Below are positions 21,701-30,600 of a DNA stretch of 64,000 nt, piece after piece. The first letter of the stretch is position 1. Each line of letters opens with the position of its first letter. Location: the NCBI RefSeq assembly GCF_051622035.1, contig NC_135364.1:1879001-1943000 (forward strand). The letters are read 5' to 3'. Below the pieces are notes generated by a model, which worked only from the letters and a program-made list of their open reading frames with translations, was not told where the DNA came from and made no database searches. A program made the position numbers and the translations under genes. The stretch is from Arctopsyche grandis. Taxonomy: Eukaryota > Arthropoda > Insecta > Trichoptera > Hydropsychidae.

Positions 21701-24643
21701 TGCTTCTTCTGCCTTTACCTTTTCCACCAGCCCTTCGAAGGCGCTCAACTTGTCCCTGAACTCCTTCAAATTGCGGGCACCATGCAGCATCCCCTTCATA
21801 GAAGACCTGCCAGGGATCCCGTCGATGACGTATTCCATGAGGTCGCGATCCTCGATCGAACCCACGCTCGCCATCTCCCGCATCCGGTAAAAGTACTCGT
21901 TGACCGATTCCTCTGACGTTTTCTGCGACTTGGACAGCCTCCTATGGACTGACGCCCCACTCACCATCCGAGCGAACTCCTCCAGTAATGCGCTTTTGAG
22001 TTTCTCCCACGAATAGACCCCATCTTGTATGCGCAGGAACCTCTCGGCCACCCCCTTGACCAGGCGTTTCCCAAACAGCAGCTTTTCCATGCTGCCCCAA
22101 CCTGCCGAGTGTGCGACTTCTTCGATCTGCGCCACCCACTTTTCTACCGGATAGTCGTCGTTTCCGGTGAAAATGGGGACGGCGCCCTCCATGTCTTGGA
22201 AAGTCAGCTTGGCTCGGCTGGCGACTGGCTCTTCTATCGCCCTCTCCCGAACCCCTCTCGACGTCCTACGACCAGATGTCGGCCTCCTCCTCCGATACAT
22301 TGTAGCACGTGGTCTTCAAACTGCCGCCTAATCCCGGACGAGCCCCCAATTGTGGGTGGAATTCCTGAATAGATGACGCTATTCAGGACCACGATGGGAT
22401 GTGGCGGTGGAATTGAAGATCAAACACGTGCGTTTTCAGTCATGTTGTTTATTAAAACGACACCACGCGGTGGTTTAACGACCAACCGCCCCCAGTGGAA
22501 GGTTAACTTCTACTAACTGTAAAATAGCGGTCCTTTCGCGCCCTCTGCCACTTTTCCATCCCCCCTCTACAATCGGTCGTAACATACCCTTTCTCAGCCA
22601 TAGCCCATACATCAGCCTTTCGTTCAATCCCAACACTACATACATACATACGTATACGCGTACATTTTAGATATGAATAGCAGAACCCATGAAGATGGGC
22701 TTGCGGACCTTGGTCTAGAATCCGTTCATACGTAAGATTTTACTCTTTTTAAGAAATATTTTTTGCGGAACTCAGTTGAGAAACCCTGAATACGTAGGAT
22801 TTGAAAACATAATTTTTGGGGAAAAAATCGAAAACCAAAGATTCTTCCATTTTTTATCAAAAGCAAAGTTCATAATGACGATTTGCGAACCTTAGTTTAG
22901 AGACCCTGCATACGTAAAAGTTTGGATAGCTAAAAAACTATTTGAAAAAAAATTCCTGTCCGGTTTAGAAACCCTGCTTGCATAATATTTCAAGGCACAA
23001 AGAATATCAATTAAATTTATTCGCATCTGAACGTTCTTGTGAGCTTTTACAATATGATCTTAATGCTCTTCATGATTGGTCGTTAACCAACTGTTTGCCT
23101 CTTAATGTCTCCAAGTGCAAGGTTATGTGTTACTCCAGATCCAGATCCACCCCCAATCGTACCATTCCATATCTTGTTGGTAACTTTTTATTGAACTGGA
23201 TCGATTCAACTGTTGATCTTGGAGTTGCATTCCAGAGTGACCTAAATTTCTCTGTTCATATCGACTCTGTGTGTTGCTCTGCCTCACGAATGCTTGGGTT
23301 TGTCTTTCGTAATTCTCGACACTACCATAATCCCGCTGTTTTGAGATTGCTGTACAATGCTCTAGTTAGGAGTATCTTGGAATACGCCTCTATGATCTGG
23401 AATCCTTACACTAAGTCTCTATCTGTGAAGCTTGAACTTGTCCAAAGACGATTTCTCAGACTGCTTTATAAGGAGCAATATGGGATTTACCCATACTTAT
23501 TTCCTTCAAAATTCGTCATGGGTATGGTCGGCTACACTTCTCTTGACCACAGGAGGAGTGTTGCCCTCATCAAGTTCTTGTTTTCCATATTTAGAGGCTG
23601 TATCTCCTGTCCGTCTATCCTGGCTGAGTTCGGCCTTCATGCTCCAGAGAGTGTGATATGGACCCGCCATCGTCCCCTTTTTCACACTCCTTTGGCTAGA
23701 ACTGTGGCTTTTAGTTATTCTCCCATTCCTCGCGGCCTCGTTTCTTAAATTCACTGGATGGTGCCATTGACATTTGTCACGTCTCTCTTCATTCTCTGCA
23801 CCTCCTAAGTAATGGAGGTCGCGACCGTTTAGAAAGGTTGAGTTAGTGTTTTTAATTATGATTTCATGTTTTATTTAGTTATCTTTTCCTTATTTAATTT
23901 GTTTATTTAACTTGTATTTTTTCCTTTTGTACTTCTTAATCTTTTTAGCACACTCGTCGCTTTGGAGCAATCTGTTAGACGAGTGTGCTTGATTAATTGA
24001 TTTTGTAAAATAAAATAAAATAAAAATAAAAATTTATGAAATTATCATGTAGATATGGCCGAAAATTTCAATACAGTAATTATTTTCGAAAACGCATTTA
24101 AAACTTGCGCTGATTTGTCGTGCCACCAAGACGAACACATCACAGCAAAGTCGTTTTCGCTAATTACGATTTGTTTCAACTTGCAGGCTGTCGCAATGGG
24201 AAACCATATTTATGCCATTGGAGGCCATTGCGGATTATCGAGTCTTAAATCAGTGGAGCGATTTGACATCAAGTCTCAAACCTGGACGTCGTTGGCCAGT
24301 CTTCCTGAACCAAAGTTTGGGCACCAGGCGATTGCTTTCAACGATAAAATCATCTGCATCGGTGAGTTTCGCAGTCATTTACATTCAATATTAATATATC
24401 GTATTTACTAACCGTTGAATGATAGTTCTGAAAAATGGAACGTTTTATAAATACGAATTATTAGGTAATTTAATGTAAACGTTTTTCGTAATAATTTCAG
24501 GAGGTCATATTTCAAAATCAGTGCTGGAATTCGATCCAGGCACAAAAAAATGGACAGATCTTAGATCAATTTCAGAACTGCATTCCTGTTTTAATTTATT
24601 ATTAGCACCTAAATATCTATGTAAAAAATATAGAAACATGTAA
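15778..24643 (+). CDS. Kelch-like BTB-BACK-Kelch protein, cluster copy 2 (10 exons, 562 aa)
   Basis: Exons: 15778-15896, 15979-16133, 16207-16409, 16883-17080, 17235-17414, 17484-17636, 18456-18607, 19203-19413, 24187-24361, 24501-24643. Junctions are GT-AG and phases match copy 1. The frame is open despite a 4.8-kb intron 8 swollen by an LTR retrotransposon (antisense) and a LINE fragment. Exon 1 is identical to copy 1 at the nucleotide level. BTB, BACK and six Kelch blades are present (LIIGGEHDR, LITMGGLFD, IFVIGGRNE, IYAIGGCDN, IYAIGGHCG). The C-terminus is LLAPKYLCKKYRNM, longer than in other copies. The stop codon TAA overlaps an AATAAA polyadenylation signal at 24642-24647. Intron 6 holds an RTE relic and intron 7 a solo LTR. 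Confidence 0.9.
17845..18260 (+). pseudogene. RTE-clade non-LTR retrotransposon relic (3' end)
   Basis: A decayed frame reads KRCMLGITMKDRKSKMLV, then RVNKLKWQ-stop-TGHVDRRMDERWTKEVLEW, then RWMSCAKQRRVEACRRGFHP, the characteristic C-terminus of RTE/BovB-like reverse transcriptase polyproteins, followed by GATGATGATATAG, resembling the usual short-repeat tail. In-frame stops show it is dead. It lies in intron 6 of kelch copy 2, same strand. Confidence 0.7.
18805..19067 (-). mobile_element. Diverged solo LTR in intron 7 of copy 2
   Basis: Shares GATGACGCTGTTCAGGACCA, CACGTGCGTTTTCAGT, TGTTTATTAA and CAGCCTTTCGTTCAATTCCA with the LTRs at 19598 and 22351, but with many substitutions. It is therefore an older insertion of the same or a sister family, in the same orientation as the full element. 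Exact termini and target duplication are uncertain. Confidence 0.65.
19598..19887 (-). repeat. 3' LTR of the gag-only retrotransposon
   Basis: Direct repeat of 22351-22640. The adjacent interior on the - strand reads GGTCAGGAAAGGCCGAG, a weak polypurine tract candidate. Confidence 0.9.
20561..22300 (-). CDS. Retrotransposon Gag with truncated protease motif and unusual C-terminus (579 aa)
   Basis: Residues about 35-200 resemble a Ty3-type Gag capsid (VPIFTGNDDYPVEKWVAQIE, FLRIQDGVYSWEKLKSALL, SVNEYFYRMREMA, LMEYVIDGIPG). No CCHC zinc knuckle is present. At 227-236 there is ALIDTGSEDN, the active-site loop of a retropepsin, but the rest of the protease is missing. The remaining 330 residues are highly charged (Ser, Glu, Asp, Lys rich) with no domain that I recognise, ending in a glycine-rich tail. 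The gene looks like an internal deletion that fused gag to the first codons of protease and then to other sequence. The product could form particles that carry the element's own RNA if a related element supplies Pol; that is inference. Confidence 0.75.
   Translation of the reverse strand: MYRRRRPTSGRRTSRGVRERAIEEPVASRAKLTFQDMEGAVPIFTGNDDYPVEKWVAQIEEVAHSAGWGSMEKLLFGKRLVKGVAERFLRIQDGVYSWEKLKSALLEEFARMVSGASVHRRLSKSQKTSEESVNEYFYRMREMASVGSIEDRDLMEYVIDGIPGRSSMKGMLHGARNLKEFRDKLSAFEGLVEKVKAEEAAATVATAKAVPAPSTGGGWRPKARTPALIDTGSEDNLAGENFVHRCGIITSESVPVVRDQCNSSGAIRRKAAEGVRRADSDLKDGEQEKIKVERDKTSKPRVPIEVKLEQSLRREKEERASQEMSAHAEPNDSCSSEADGTSNMSHGQMVRTPLEPPASPSRAHLDYSSVRPNTENRSSTTDSIRMKNDKSKHRKPCGIDVSNNEEDGVDMSDRSEDTGNGGLDMGDGSMDGDGLHIGRLWDNGDMAFSNKDEPPDGQFSKGSHGHSKNPKDEDEENGKHEEKDMDKSPEGIRDPVKISTPKDNVFTFKLGRSQIDVTLMENKIRPWIKKGVFGYIGEPGTILVNFICGKIPYGKPWGDGRSIADNIIGQPRGIATGIG
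22331..22348 (-). other. tRNA-Pro primer-binding site
   Basis: On the - strand TGGGGGCTCGTCCGGGAT, 18 bases that match the complement of the tRNA-Pro 3' end including CCA, two bases from the 5' LTR. The same primer is used by murine leukaemia virus; here it belongs to an insect-type LTR element. Confidence 0.85.
22351..22640 (-). repeat. 5' LTR of the gag-only retrotransposon
   Basis: Direct repeat of 19598-19887. Begins (- strand) TGTAGTGTTGGGATTGAACG and ends CACCCACA. Confidence 0.9.
22680..22980. repeat. Short internally repeated segment
   Basis: Four diverged versions of a phrase like GTTTAGAGACCCTGCATACGTAA occur at roughly 90-130-bp spacing. Part is the reverse complement of 12700-12860. 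Nature unknown. Confidence 0.45.
22984..24025 (+). mobile_element. 5'-truncated LINE with reverse transcriptase C-terminus and 3' hairpin tail
   Basis: An open frame from about 22984 to 23748 gives the end of a reverse transcriptase (WSLTNCLPLNVSKCKVMCYS, VDLGVAFQSDLNF, LVRSILEYASMIWNPY), typical of the jockey/CR1 group. The 3' UTR has an inverted repeat GCACACTCGTC...GACGAGTGTGC (23948-23988) and ends in (TAAAA)n. Palm motifs upstream, including the FADD box, are missing, so this is a dead 5'-truncated copy. It lies in intron 8 of kelch copy 2. The hairpin tail is shared with the SINEs at 43-57 kb. Confidence 0.8.
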
Positions 24644-25678
24644 TAAATCTACTTTAAATATCTATATTTTTTATTTCAATTCGTAACACCTTAAATATAT
24701 GAATGATAACACTGAGAAACAAAAAAAAAACCAGAGCGGAGACTAGCCAATCGTTACTAAGTTTGACCCAATGAATTCGAATATGATATTGATTTTTGTT
24801 GGTGGGTGATCGTTTACGAGATATGAGCGTTTAAAAAAATCCGCGATTTTTACAGTTTTTTGGCTTTTGCGGTCTTTAACTCAAAATTTAGGATTGTTAC
24901 GCTCAAAGTGAGTATTGGAATCAATAGGCAGATATTTTTCCTATTAATTGTTATATTTCATTGCTTTAAAATACTTCTAATTAATTGTCTAGCGAATCTT
25001 AAAAGTCAAAAATATATTTTTTTACGGATTTTTTTTCCGTGCTATTTTTCATTTATTTGGCAAATTTTTTATTTCACCACGTTTATAAGGATTGGATTTC
25101 TATCTCAATATTTTTTTTTTATCTAAACGTACTAACTCAAGCGGTAATTGCATTTTAAATGCTTTCGTTGTATATATGGTTGTATCGCGTAATATGTTAG
25201 GTGCAAGCGAGATGGCATGTAGTCCGACCGCTGTACTCTGTGAGGTGGATTATATTAACTAGCGGGGAAGTTGGGAAAAAAAATGGTTTTTTCCCTACGA
25301 CGCAGCGGTACCTACCTACCTACTAAGAGAAACTGTGCATGCGCCAAAAGGGAGACCAGTATAACACGTGAGGGCGGATCTAGTGTATTATACATCAATG
25401 ATTTAAACGATATTTTTTGAATAAAAAAGTTTGAGAAATACCGATTCAAAAATGTTTATGCAATTACATTAGGAGACAGTTTGAGAATAGTCGTTTTTTT
25501 TTTAAACAAAAATATCGTATTACGCAAATGCAAGTTAGGGAATCCTTGGATCTTTGAAAAATCTAAAACACAGATGAAACTGTTCTTAAGGATTCACTAG
25601 TTGATTAAGAAAAGAAAAGAGAGATTCACGGTCTATCTTAACTTTCGAGTACCGATACCAAAAAAATCACACTAGACG
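24644..25678. other. Intergenic DNA after kelch copy 2
   Basis: AT-rich sequence with homopolymer T and A runs; short frames have low-complexity Phe/Ile composition. I see no gene or clear repeat here. Confidence 0.4.
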
Positions 25679-26212
25679 CGATATGGGGTAACAAAGTAAC
25701 CCCACTCAAAATTGAGCATAATACATTTAAAACGGAGTAAAAGCCAATGTAATAAATGAAAACAATTCAATTATTTATTATTAACACGCTCTACATATAA
25801 TGATTAAAATGCATTGAATCAGTTATAAATTACTTGACAGAAACACATGATTGACCAAGTTCTGCGGCGTGACTGACACGCGCATGTATGCGTATATCCT
25901 GTTCCTAAATAGCAACCTGTGGTTGCTATTTAGGAACTGGATATGGAAAATATTGCAAATATCGGTAGTAAATATCGTGTGTGTGGAAAGCGCCATATGC
26001 GCATGCGTTGGCCATAAGGCGCGTAGTTTTGACCAATAAATTATATATATTGTGTAAAACGTCAATATCTTTATTATCCATGAGTATTTTTGATTTTTTT
26101 TCACATTCAATTCAATAGGGGAATACAATAAATTTCAGCTAGATACTATGTATTACGATTTAACAATTAGTTGAAAAACAAGAATTTTGGGGTTGAGGTG
26201 TACCCCATATCG
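25679..26212. mobile_element. Non-autonomous DNA transposon with CGATATGGGGTA inverted ends
   Basis: The left end CGATATGGGGTAACAAAGTA and the right end (complement) CGATATGGGGTACACCTCAA, both continuing to ACCCC, form imperfect terminal inverted repeats. The 534-bp interior has no coding region and contains a nested MITE at 25890-25995. Superfamily not determined. Confidence 0.5.
25890..25995 (+). mobile_element. MITE copy related to 13360-13490, nested
   Basis: Contains a near-perfect hairpin TTCCTAAATAGCAACC-TGT-GGTTGCTATTTAGGAA, then CTGGATATGGAAAAT, ATCGGTAGTAAATATCGTGT and GCGCCA, all matching the right half of 13360-13490. The left arm differs, so the copy is rearranged. Confidence 0.6.
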
Positions 26213-27340
26213 ACATGGGAGGCTTAAAAATGAGTTTATATGATAGTGGAAAGGGTCAACGCAATATAAGGACTAAAAAAAGTGCAAATTTTGGTAATGT
26301 TACGTTTCTATTTCAAATAATTGTAAAAAATTACAACTTATTTTTTTCCATGAATTAAAATGCAAAATAAGTATAATATTCAACTCTCGGAAGATTTTTT
26401 GTACCAACGTTTCCAGAGTGAACTAGTACCCAGAAACCGAGAAATTTCGATAGACCCAAAACTGTAAAATTAGGAGTGAAAAGTGATTATCCCATGATCA
26501 CATACGCATACTTTAAGTGTCTACCAACAGAGAAATGTAATAATAATAGAAGGGCCCTTACGAATAAAATATTGTTGTCAATATTACGCGGTACGTCTCT
26601 ATAGATACGTTACAATGCACGAAATACAATCGGATCAATTTACTTATAAAAATGTATCCCATGTTGCTTATCGGACATATGTCGAGCACCAAGCATCAAA
26701 TACGACTGATGCTAAAATTATTAAGGAATGTCACTTGACAACAATATGACGCCTAAAGCCACTTCTATTAATATAACTAGTGAGTGGAACGAAAGCGTGC
26801 TGTTCATTGTTAATTGTTGGTCATGCTTTGTTAAAGGTTCGCCGAACCTTTTTTTTGCACTCTAGCTTTGTAAAAAGACCCAAAACACTCGATTCCTGGA
26901 AAAAGCACGCTCCCTATCCGCCCTTTAAATATAACATTTCTCTGTCTACCAAGCCCTAGAAACTTATAGACTTCAGAGTTCATTTAACGCGGGTTGTGAA
27001 ACCAGGCCCACCGGTTTTTAGCATAATTAGTAATACTATTAATTAAAGAAAATAATAAAAAAAGAGTCGGATTCGGTTGGATTTTAAGGACTTCAACTCG
27101 TGAATTCGGTTCGGTGATTACTGGTCACAAAGTCACTAAAATCTCTATAACGGAACATCTGGCAGCCGAAAAGTCTATCAAACTAACTATAAATATTAAA
27201 CTAACGAGAACTTGAGTGCCAAATATTGTGTATTCGCGATTTTCGTGGTAAAAATTGTCTTTGTGACCACCGCAACGTGACGAATAATCTAATTACCGCG
27301 AATTCGTCCTACTAACGACATCTACCGGTCGCCCTTCCTG
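26213..27340. other. Intergenic DNA before kelch copy 3
   Basis: No gene recognised. A short palindrome AAAGGTTCGCCGAACCTTT lies near 26836. Near 27060 an AGAGTCGGATTCGG block resembles the hAT-like sequence around 49540. Otherwise nothing stands out. Confidence 0.35.
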
Positions 27341-27344
27341 GTAG

Positions 27345-27671
27345 AAGTTCGTTTGGCCCTAAGACCTCGATGTTGTACAAAAAATTCGCATAATATAACT
27401 CTTTCGTATTTGCATAATACAGTTCATCGATTTAAAAAGAGCATATCAAGTCTTTCAGATTAGGTATAGCACATCGTTATAATATGCAAGTATTATATGA
27501 AGACAAAGTTTTTCTTTGATGTATGGAGCTGTGCAGTGCGAAAACATTTTTGCGACTTCAGTTCGCTTCAAGTTCTTGACCTTGTGGCATTCTGTCGTCA
27601 TTACATACCAGAGGTCGTTTCGGTTACAGATTCGAATAAGAATATATTGCACATATACGTTCTAAGCAAAA
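27345..27671 (+). promoter_or_regulatory. Conserved upstream block of kelch copy 3
   Basis: Diverged version of the block before copies 1 and 2: GTTCGTTTGGCC near 27350, TCAAGTCTTTCAG near 27448, CTGTGCAGTGCGAAAAC near 27529 and GAGGTCGTTTCGGTTACAG near 27610. Presumed promoter and 5' UTR. Confidence 0.5.
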
Positions 27672-30600
27672 ATGTCCAAATTCGATGGAGAAGTTCCCGA
27701 ACTCCATGCAACAGCAATTTCAGGGCGAATGTATGACTTTTACGAACAAAAGATATTGTGTAATATCGATTTGGTAGTCGGCAATAACAAGTTGGTATAT
27801 TTTATTTACATATATGGTAATTGTCTATGAAATATAATAGTACTTAAGTCAATCAAACGACTTGCATTTTATCAGATTTGCAATGCACAAGTTGATCCTT
27901 ATTACGAATAGCGATTTCTTCAAAAGTAGAATAAATGATACAACCACTGAAATCATTTTGGAGGACAGTGACGACATACTCGCGGAGTCTGTCAAAAAGA
28001 CAATTAAGTTTTTCTACTGCGGTGAAATTGGTAAGAATATAGATGAATAGAAACCGTGTGTTTTTAAAACATTTATATATGTACAAACATATCCTATGAC
28101 CAAATTTTCATTTCAGACTTGCAACTACACCAAGTTGTGAACATAGTCAAATTATCCAAAATGATTGAGGCACGTGAACTTGAAAAATACTGTTTGGCGT
28201 ACCTTGAAAAAATAAGAGACAGCAAAAACTTCATTTTCATTGAAGATTTTGCCAAACAATATGGGTATTTGCAATTGCTTGAGCAAACAAAGGCTTATAT
28301 TACGGGGAATTTTTTAAAGGTATGACTTTATATTGTTGATTTCTATGACATCTGATTTTGCAAAGACTACACAAATCAATGCCAATTTTCTAATTCAAAT
28401 GCACATATGTACATTTAACAATTACCCATTTTACATATATACATATTTATTTCTTCCCTCGAGAAAATATTACAATTTAGGTTAACAAAAAGAGCTGAAA
28501 GTTCATTTCAAAATTTAACCATTCTCAAGAAGCCTCCCATTCGACATTAAAACATTGTTCTGTAAATAGTTTTTCTAGTCCTCTTAAGTATTCTAGTATC
28601 CCTCAACCTCCTTTTATTCAAAACGATTAAGGTTCAGTTGTCTTTTCATTCTAGGAAAAAAGTCACATATTAGATACGAAGGGTGAGAAACAAAGACTAA
28701 GCTCTATTGTCAAAAGAAACTTATGTACATGTGTTCACCTCACAAAGTGATAAATCGATGACAAACGATAACATAATGATGTTTTTCATATTGTAATGAT
28801 TGGTATTACAGATAATCCAAGAAGATGAATTCTTAAACATGAGCTGCGAACGACTGGGTGAACTTTTACAGTTGGATGATTTAAATGTAGCAAGAGAAGA
28901 GCAAGTGTTTCAAGGATTGAAGATTTGGGTGCAAAAAAACTTCGAATTTCGGAAAACGCATTTAGATACTCTAATGAAATATATCAGATTACCTTTCTTG
29001 TCCGTTCAGGTATCGATGAGGCGTTAACAAATTTCATAGATAATTTAAATTCATCTACCTATGTATTCATTATTGTCTAATGTAAATGATTCAATTTACA
29101 GTTTATTTTAAATGAAGTGAAGCCGCTGTGTTATGGTTCATTGTCTTGCCGTCAAATGGTATTGGATACGTTGGAATACCATCGTTATTCTGACAACGGA
29201 CTTCAATTATCTACATTAAAACCAAAACCTCGAAAGTATAAAAAGCCAGCTTTGATAATTGCAAGAAGTCATAATTTGGTATGTGTCCTATTTATATTAA
29301 TTTATAAAATTCCAAGTTAAAGTAAAATTACATTTATAACAGTCAATTTGACTTTTAGGTTTCAGATGAAATTGAAATTTACAATGCTGAAGATGATTCA
29401 TGGTCTGTGTATGATGATTTGGACAATGGAACTGTCCAGTTTGGGGCAGTCATCTGGAATAACAAACTGATCACTATGGGTGGTTTAAGTGAACATGAAA
29501 CCATAAATAAGGTACCATTACTACCATTAATAACTTTTAGTTCTATTTTAAGATTTCAATTGTATTCATTGTATTTAACCTGATGTATCACGCAGATTCC
29601 ACACATGGGTCGTTGGTACACGAATATTGGATATGGATATCTATTTTGACCAAATAAATGGAAATTTGTGTTTTTTGTTTATCTTTCAATTAGATGTATA
29701 TATGTATGTACATAATTATTTCTTGTGATTATTTTGTTCAGCGTTACCAGGTTGAATCATTCTCAACTATTAAACATACATAGCTGATGTACATTTATAT
29801 ACATAGATCCAAAATAGTGAAAACATTAGAAAATATTACAGCATGACTAAATATAGTGACATCCATTTTTAGAGAAAGAGTCTTAGTTTTATTTGTAGCA
29901 ATTTAGTCAAGTGATTTATTCCGATAGACCCGAATGACTCTCCGACCAAACTCGAAAGTTCATGATTGCAAAATGATTCCAACGTTCGTTATATGCGAAT
30001 TGGGTTTCATAAAATTGAGGATTTAAACGTTTATTGCCCAGATCCATTCCACTATTTAATTGGTTTTGTTTTTATTAATTTCACAGGTGTTTTGTTTAGA
30101 CCTCTCGACGAAGGAAACAACAGAATTGCAAGCAATGCACAAAAAAAGAAAATATTTTGCAGCCACCATCATCGATGACCAAATATTCGTGCTCGGAGGA
30201 CACGATGAAAAACACAACTCGATGAATTCCGTAGAAAGGTTATTCACTTTTATTTTGACTCACAATTTTTCTAATCGTAGTGAATGAGCCCATATATTTA
30301 TTTTATCTACAATGTTCATAGTAACAATAGATTTTCAAATTTTTTGAACACTTCGTCCTATCGAACTGAAACTTAGCATCGGCTACTGAAATTCTTATTG
30401 ATACGCCGTAATTTTTTTTTAAATTTTTAAGTTGACCGGAAATGGTACCTCCCCTTTTTTTAAGTTTTCGTATTCAATTATCTCCCAAACCACTAATCAA
30501 ATCGAATTGAAAAATAAAATTGAATACTAAAATAATAAAATTTTTAAATTTTACACCCTAATATCACACCTTAATATTTTTAAAATAATTTTTCCTAAAC

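Larger units (their letters stand above)
19598..22640 (-). mobile_element. Gag-only LTR retrotransposon, young insertion
   Basis: Two 290-bp direct repeats, 19598-19887 and 22351-22640, look identical by eye, with TG...CA ends and a 4-bp TACA duplication (19594-19597, 22641-22644). The element reads on the - strand. Two bases after the 5' LTR is a primer-binding site TGGGGGCTCGTCCGGGAT, complementary to the 3' end of tRNA-Pro. The interior holds one long frame and no reverse transcriptase or integrase, so it must be moved in trans. It lies antisense in intron 8 of kelch copy 2. Identical LTRs mean a recent insertion. The non-coding interior 19888-20560 is AC-rich with short repeated phrases (AAAATCATTACA, ATTAAAATTAACACC). 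Confidence 0.9.

Noticed and set aside
20568-22372. Open frames on the + strand through the retrotransposon
   Set aside because: They are antisense shadows of the 579-codon Gag frame and have no domain of their own.
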